A DNA stretch of 64,000 nt, from NCBI RefSeq assembly GCF_021462225.1, contig NC_061815.1, positions 46,721,986-46,785,985 of the forward strand. Direction: 5' to 3'. The notes under the pieces were generated by a model. It ran no database searches. It was not told the origin of the DNA and worked only from the letters and a program-made list of their open reading frames with translations. This DNA comes from Girardinichthys multiradiatus. Its lineage: Eukaryota > Chordata > Actinopteri > Cyprinodontiformes > Goodeidae. How positions within the stretch are numbered: the stretch's first letter is position 1; the number at the start of each line of letters is the position of its first letter. Shown one piece after another: positions 57,346 through 64,000 of this stretch. A program made the position numbers and the translations under genes.

Positions 57346-58685
57346 ATGTGTATTGTTTGTTGTCTTTATTAAGTATAGATGTATGTATATATTTTTATTG
57401 TGTGCACTGTCCTTTTAATAAATAAATACAAAATTCCTCGACTCTCTCATCATATCTGCCCCACAATGAATGTTTTTTTCCAGCTATCACTGCCTTCAAC
57501 CATCCATGGCATGTTGCCTTAGGGGGTTCAACCCTCTAACCCAGAGCAAGAAAACCACATTGTGTCAGGTAAGCACATATTCAAACAGAGTTTGGAGACC
57601 AGACCACAACCATGCATTCCTTTTTTTCAGTTCTGATGCTTATGAGGCCATTGTCACCAGTTTTGGCTGTGGGGCCTGACCTTTCTGCAACTGGGCAGCC
57701 CAACAAGGAACAAACTGCATTCTTACACCTTTTCTGCACGATTCGCATACACAGTTTCAGCGATCTCGTCATAGTTTTTCAAAACTCCTGACCACAGTAA
57801 ATAAGGAGCATCTTCAAGAGAAGCAGTTTTTAAAACTCAATATTGAAGCCGATATTAATTATTATCCAAGTCAAGTAAATAATAAAGGTTTCCATTCTGT
57901 TTTCCACAGATTCACTTCAACGAGAAAATGCTCACCATTTGATATCTTATTTGCTGTTAGGTAATAGTAGATAAGAAACAGGATAAAAGTTTTGATTTTA
58001 GAAGTCACTTTAGTATTAGAGATGCACCAATCAGAATTATGTGGGTGATTTCTGTCCTTTGGTTTTTGTGAAGCTAATACAGATTTCTTTTGAAAGTCTA
58101 TAATATGGCAAGCTAGAAGAGCATTAAAAAGCACTTCTTGTCTTCCTGCTGTGAGCAGCCATTATTTATTAATATGAGAACAAGGGGAGGGAGCAGCTCT
58201 TTACAGCTGTTGCTGTCGAATGCTGTTTCCCAATTTAAAAAGCAAAAGAAACTGAATATGAAATTGACTCGTTTTCTTTAGCATCCTAAATTAGCAATTG
58301 GCCAACAGCAGTCTGTTTATATTCTATAGAGAATGTGGATTCTTACCTCAACATTTCAAGATACAGCATGTTACAGAGCACCTTTCCTAAACTCCATCCT
58401 GCCTTTTTGTTATCTACTGTAAGTCTGGCTCTCTTTTTTGCAGCTTAAAACTGCAGCCAAACATGTCATGGAAAATTAAACAGTTTTTTACATCCCTGTG
58501 CTTCCTTCGAAAGACTACCCAAATCTTCTTCACCCTGTAACAGTGTCCACACAGAAGACGTAATTAGAACACAATTGGAACAAAAACTTTAACTTTATGT
58601 GAGACAAATTGAATAACGTGGTTTATATCAAAACAGGTCTAACATAATGGTATAAAAAGCTTTTGTCAGAATTTTTATTTTACGA
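57346..58685. other. No gene recognised
   Basis: Only short frames; no repeat named. Confidence 0.5.
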
Positions 58686-60194
58686 TGTTGGACCACATGT
58701 TGTGCTGAATATTGGACCATTTGCACGTTGCTGGACGCTACCAGGACGTTTGGAGTCATCGGCCATTTTGTATCCCAGGATAGCCACTACTACGAATCCC
58801 AGCGGCCACCGCGGCTGACATGACGGGGCATCCCAAGTCTGATGTCACGGGAAAGCATAAATGAAGGTGGCCCCTTTAAAACCTTTGCTTTTCACGCTGG
58901 AAACCAGACCAGTAACTGAAGCACATCTCTGGAGAAGAAGAGGTCCCACGTGGATTCTTCATTTATTCTCCTTTGTTGGCCAACAAACAATTCATGAAAG
59001 AGGTTTCTGGAATAAGAAGGCCAGAAATTTCACTTTGCCGATCAAAGATGTGACTTTAATACGTAACAAAAAAAAAAGAGTTTCAAGGAGAGGCAACTTT
59101 CCCTCCTTGTTTTGTACTAGTTGACTGCTGACGGTCAGATCATATTTTTCCTTTTCGCCAAGGAGGCCAAAAGACGGAAATTGACCACTTTCTTGGAGTA
59201 TCCGCGGACGCGTGGAACTCTTCAACCTCTTTTTTCTCTCACTCGCTGCCCCAGAAGGAAGACTTCAACATGTAAAATCCACCTTTTATTTTTATTTCTT
59301 TATTGGCAATAGCGTGGGCAGGGTAGAGTAGGTTTTAGTGCGTTGTAGAATCGCCACTTAGAGTCTGATGTGTTTGGAATTGTATGTGCATGCCATTGTT
59401 CTTTTGAAACGTGATTACTATTGGTTTCTGAGGCCACCAAGTCTCGCAAGATTGTGCTTTTACTGTGTGAACACCTGAGAGCAGGTGCGCTGTGAAACTG
59501 GACCGTTATAATAACCTTATGGTGAAAATCAACCATTTTCTTTGTCTTCAACTTCGTTTTATGAGTTGCCACCAAAAGTTTTATAACCCTTTGTGTTCTG
59601 TAACATCCCCAGCGGTGGGGGAAGTTTTATGACTGCATCTTGCTGAGCTACACTTTCTGGCGGGCTGCGCTCCCAAAGCTTCGTTCAACACCATATTCTC
59701 TTGTCATATTATCACTTTTGCCATATCTGCTGGTTTGACCCCATACAGCTGTTTTGCTTTATTTTGTTTAGTTAGATATTTGACCCTTTTGTGTAGAACT
59801 TTGCATGTTTGAGTAGGTGAAGATTATTGGATCGAAGAGCTGATTTTATCAGGCTGATTGGTTTAATAAATTTTCACATAGATAAAGAGAAGGCGTTTTA
59901 GGTTTATTTTGTGCAAGAGTGATTTGTCAGTCAAAATAAGGTTAAAGTTCCACACGTTTCGGCAGAAACGATCAATTAAACAGTGACATCTCTGGTAATA
60001 GTTATTAATTATTACTGAGTATTTAACGGTTGTAATTATCAAAAGGTGTTGAGCCACAATTACAACACCAGAAGACATCTCTGGTTTCGATTCATAAATG
60101 AGGATTTTTGGTTAAGAAATTAATTTTCTCAAATTATGATTTTTAATTATAATTATTGATAAATATTAATTAATCAATAATCATAATCCCAACA
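58686..60194 (+). mobile_element. Solo LTR, copy C
   Basis: A 1509-bp LTR beginning TGTTGGACC and ending TCCCAACA, flanked by a perfect 4-bp TSD ACGA (58682-58685 and 60195-60198). It aligns with copy D throughout and with copy E in its second half. No internal coding sequence adjoins it. The flush TSD shows loss of the internal region by recombination between two LTRs. Confidence 0.88.
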
Positions 60195-60198
60195 ACGA

Positions 60199-61716
60199 CA
60201 AGCTAGTATTAAACATTAAATCTTTTTTTATCTCCCCAAATCCCATATTTACATAAAGATGGAAAATTAAATTTATTATGAAAGGAAATATACAAGCTGA
60301 AGCAATACTTGGATAGATTCTGTACCTTACAACAACTATGAACCAGTTCCAAGTTCTCTGCTAATGGCCTCTCTTATCTCCTGCTCTTATAATTAAATTT
60401 CATCCCCTGCCATTTTGTATCCATCCTACAAAGTTGAGCACTTCTTCGCATTAACCGGGCTGCATATACAAATTGGAGGTATAATTGGATTATTAACTTA
60501 CACTTGTTGTGCACAGGAAGGCTAAAAGGTCCTTGCTGTGCATTGTAGTTTGTATCCTTTGTGGAAGCAGCCAGGTGGTGGACAACAGCTGGCCACCCGA
60601 GCTGATCTGTTGTGGTCAGAGCTGATCCAAAGTCCCTGCTGCCCTGCCAGTCTGCTTAGGTGTTTATTAATTGCCGTAAACTGTACAGTTTCTCTGCCAA
60701 CCCTTTTTTTCCCAATTAAAATATCAGTTTCTTGGCGGGACAAGTTCAAGTTTATCTAAAATAACAGTAAAAAACTATTTGACAGGAATTCCTCAAAGGT
60801 CAGAAATTACTTGCAGAGCTTAATAATGTATATTAAGTCACAAACATATTTGCTTTGCCTCAGTTGAGTCCAGCTTTGCAGACCTCATTAAATTACTTTC
60901 TGTTGACATGGTTAGTTAATATTCCAGAGACCACAGCAGCAGCACACCCAGGACAGAAAGTGTGCAGCTCTGTATAAATTGATCAGTTACTCATTACCCA
61001 GATTTGAGCATCAGCTGTAGGTAATGCTTGAAAGAAGAGCCCTTTAGTCAGTTGCAGATCTGTTTTTTCCTACACCAGAAGTAGCATCACACGAGGGCCC
61101 TCCCCGAGGGCATCCTTCTAGGCAATTTAGACATGCATCTAATTCCCATATTACTACCCAACGCAGCATCTAAAAATCACTGCCACCAAGCCCACTTGCC
61201 AGCTGTTTATAATACAACCTCAGCAGTCTGATCAACTATCTATATATTGGGTGGCAATGGGAGAACCCCATCCCTCTTCACCTCACTAGCGGAATCCCCA
61301 GTTGAAGCTCTGACATGACCATCTGTTGTGGCAGAGCACAGGGGAGCTGGAAGCAGTCATTCTGAAGAGAGGGCTGGAAGCACTCAGACCTCCTAAATGT
61401 CATCCAAATTCAAGGCAATCTATTTATTCAGCCATTCATCACAAGTTTGCCTCAAAAACCTTTCAACCAGAGTACATCTAATCAAGAGGCATTGGACTAA
61501 GTATATATTGTTCTAGAAAACTGTAAGAGCACAGGCAATGCAAAAAGTAGTGGTGAAGAAATATGGGTTTAAAGAAACGTGCTGGGGATTAAAACTTGCA
61601 AAAAGCACTTTTATTCAAGAGTTAGCATAAAAAAATACTGTGAATCAGGGATTTGCAGAGATCTCGAAAAGGGCCGGTGCTCAAAAGTAAAAAAGAATGA
61701 ACAAAAGAATAAAAGA
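60199..61716. other. No gene recognised
   Basis: Mixed composition, no frames or repeats that I can support. Confidence 0.5.
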
Positions 61717-63546
61717 TGTTAGGATTATGAATCTGAGAATATTATTTAATATTAATATGTTATCAACTAATATTTGGGTCTGTTAAGGGTTGTCTTGTGA
61801 ATACCAGCCCAGTAAGGAGATGGTATTAGGACAAAATAGAAAGGTGTGAGACGAGCTCTAACATTATTGAACAGCATAAACTCTGCACATATATGGAATA
61901 AATTCACACAATTTCTTAAAATACAAGAATTTACTAACAAAAATATGTCAACTCAAGTCAAACATATTTCAATCAACAAACTCTTTACTTTGCTAAAACA
62001 ATCCAACTAAACCACCAAGCAGAATTAAAGAGTAACGAAGACTAATGGGCTATGTACAATATAAACAAGTTGATTAAAGATGATTAGAAATCATGACCAA
62101 AAAGAGTGATGCAACATTACCATGCAATGTTTATGTTTGAGAACCAAGGATTATCTTGAAGAATCTGGAAGTTAAGTTAAGTTAGTCTTGGATCCAACTG
62201 AGACAATAATCAGCAACATCTAGACAACCCTTCACAATGCAAGATTGGATAAAATATTATTTTAATAAAATAATGTTTTAAATAACGATCTGTTGAATAA
62301 AACCAAACTTCTGGATGACTAATTCTCAGCGGTGTCTAATTAGCTGCTTTTATTTATTGAAATAATATTTCAAGAAATATTATTAAGGGAGTATTTTGGA
62401 AAAGAGGCAAATCTTTCTGGAGAAATGGGGCTTAATGGTGTTTACTTAGTTATCTAATCTAGTAAATGATGTTCAGGGACTATTATTCACTAGCTTGAAA
62501 ACTAACAACCTTTCTGTTAAATACTCTTTAGTAGCAAGCACGTGTTCTTACCGGTTAGCATTTGAGCTAACAAAAGAAGCTAATAGCTTAGCACCAGAAA
62601 CAAACACATACCTTTAAAATACCTCGGTTAATAAAAGTGTTAAAATGCATAAGCGCGGACGGCGCATTATGATCAATGTTCTGTTTAAAATCACCCTTTA
62701 AATAACGTTTATCTTAACTTTAAAAACATACAAAGAACACAAACCGGCACGTGTGCTGCAGATAGCCTGCTAGCACTAAGATAGTCGAGTTTCACACAAA
62801 CAAACCAAACTTCATAAAATGACAAACGTTCAGATCATTTCATCCTAAATCTGTCTCTGCCCAAAACACTTAACCTCATTAACCGTGGTGAGGAAACATT
62901 GTCCAAGGGCGAAGTTTGAAGAAGGTATCCACAGTGAACAAAGAATTAGCTTCCCGCTAACCTCCAGCTGTGTATGAAGAACGGCTCGTTGTCCGCCAAC
63001 GCCAATGCACGGTGATGGGGTCTCTGTTGTCTTGCTTCCAGACTGGCAGAACTCTCCGCTCGGCTTCATAGAGCCGAGCGGAGAGTTCCCTACAGAGACG
63101 CGCGGTCTGCGCGTCTCTGTAGGGAACTCTCTGGGACAATTTGCTTCACAGGCCTCAGAGGAAAAAATAAGTAACTCTTACACCTTAATTTCCCCGTTCA
63201 TGAATGAAAATACCGGATACACAGACAGTATTTCATTCGTACTTATCTTTGCATATGATCGATGATCGTGTGGCTTCCTTGGATCCAGTTTGAAGAGTTT
63301 ATGTCTGTTTGCCAGCAAAGAGACATCAGCGCGCTTTGTTCCCCTCCTATCCCGATGAACACCGGCGTGGAAGAGGGAGAATGTAGCAACAGCTGTGCTT
63401 TTATTTGGGTAGCGGCGTCACAGGAAGTCCGCAGTTATCCCGTTTCCTGGCTGTGCCGGAAGAAGGTTAATGCACTTTATTTTGAAAGTTCCAGAAAAGT
63501 CCGTACCGGAGTTTAATGTTGAAATCCATGGCTGTGGGTCCCAACA
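61717..63546 (-). mobile_element. Solo LTR, copy B
   Basis: On the minus strand it starts TGTTGGGACCC at 63546 and ends CCTAACA at 61717; the flanks on both sides are AAGA (61713-61716 and 63547-63550), a perfect 4-bp TSD. Length 1830 bp. It aligns with copy A but lacks A's nested LTR. It has unique parts near 61780-61860 and 62220-62320 and a palindromic block at 63049-63131. The 3' terminal wording resembles that of copies C-E, so all may be one superfamily. Confidence 0.85.
63049..63131. repeat. Two adjoining, overlapping perfect palindromes
   Basis: First stem: 63049-63065 with 63072-63088, 17 bp, loop TCATAG. Second stem: 63081-63103 with 63109-63131, 23 bp, loop GGTCT. The right arm of the first overlaps the left arm of the second by eight bases, so the two folds compete. 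Both are GC-rich and free of mismatches. LTR copy A has no such structure at the matching place (near 10045-10065). Confidence 0.97.
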
Positions 63547-64000
63547 AAGACAAACTGATAGTTTGCACTCTCTCTCTTGTGTGTCTCTGTTCAGGACATT
63601 ATTCTTACCAATGAGTGATCTGAAGCTTTACTTTTGGTTGATTATTAGTGTTTTTCCTCATTCATTGCAACCTGTGTCTGTTACCTTTATCTGCACACTC
63701 TCAATGGCTTTCCTTGTTCATCTTTATCTCTGATTCATCTCTTCCTTCCCTCAGAGCAAACCATGGTCCCTTACTGTAAGATCTATTCAATTTAATTCAG
63801 TTTTATTTATATAGTGCCAATTCACAACACATGTCGTGTCAAGGCCCTTCACAAGGGTCTGGAATGGTGCCGGGTTGTTGGGGAGGTTAGATTAAACTAC
63901 TGAGTGTTAAAGTTTGGCCATTTTAGAATGGGCTATGTGTAGGGGTACTAAGTAAACTGATAAAGTTTGTCCATCTAGAGCCCACTGGTGGCCATTGTTA
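63547..64000. other. No gene recognised; dispersed repeat piece at 63785-63860
   Basis: The segment containing ttttatttatatagtgccaa and aattcacaacacatgtcgtg is a common fish repeat fragment (class not known to me). The remaining bases to the window end show no feature. Confidence 0.5.

Noticed and set aside
57470..57679. Frame with cag before and gtaag after, considered as an exon
   Set aside because: The splice-like signals are weak and no protein similarity is recognisable.
8206..63546. LTR copies A and B considered as the two LTRs of one provirus
   Set aside because: They are 51 kb apart with different 4-bp flanks and no retroviral genes between them; each has its own TSD.

Overview
The window looks like non-coding, AT-rich nuclear DNA from a teleost fish. 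Several Tc1/mariner families, L2/CR1-like and other LINEs, hAT elements with a DUF4371-type transposase, long solo LTRs and short dispersed units known from teleosts occur together. I recognise no host gene, no tRNA or rRNA and nothing prokaryotic. Family names come from recognising motifs in translated sequence, not from a database search. Edges of degraded repeats are good to about 10-30 bases; edges fixed by target-site duplications (TSDs) are exact.

Layout. 1-0.84 kb: one copy of an unclassified repeat, which recurs at 15.77-17.54 kb with a 917-bp retro-insertion inside it. 4.4-6.0 kb: complete Tc1 copy with one nonsense codon. 6.2-7.3 kb: worn DNA-transposon relics. 8.2-10.5 kb: solo LTR on the minus strand with a second LTR nested in it. 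10.5-14 kb: Tc1 and LINE scraps. 18.3-19.9 kb: LINE RT relic and L1-type ORF1 relic. 21.7-24.5 kb: LINE tail with a pentamer microsatellite, a Tc1 relic and a solo LTR. 26.1-32.1 kb: nested stack of DNA transposons and an L2-like LINE. 37.7-39.0 kb: LINE with two internal deletions. 41.5-43.1 kb: complete Tc1 copy with an uninterrupted 333-residue transposase, the only convincing intact gene. 43.7-44.8 kb: LINE endonuclease fragment. 45.7-49.7 kb: Tc1 element split by a LINE that lacks its RT. 51.4-57.3 kb: fragmented hAT element, with a Tc1 and a truncated LTR lying between its parts. 58.7-60.2 and 61.7-63.5 kb: two solo LTRs, the second carrying adjoining perfect palindromes.

How the parts relate. 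The genes do not form a pathway; they are selfish elements that landed in one another, so insertion order can be read. The LTRs are solo (no gag, pol or env beside them), and four of the long ones have matching or near-matching 4-bp TSDs. The two best-preserved Tc1 copies face opposite ways and are nearly identical, which points to recent activity of that family. I found no undescribed multi-gene system. The most unusual items are the tandem palindromes inside one LTR, the long-LTR family itself, a perfect 21-bp hairpin at 37.05 kb, and LINE copies that kept their ends but lost their core enzymes.
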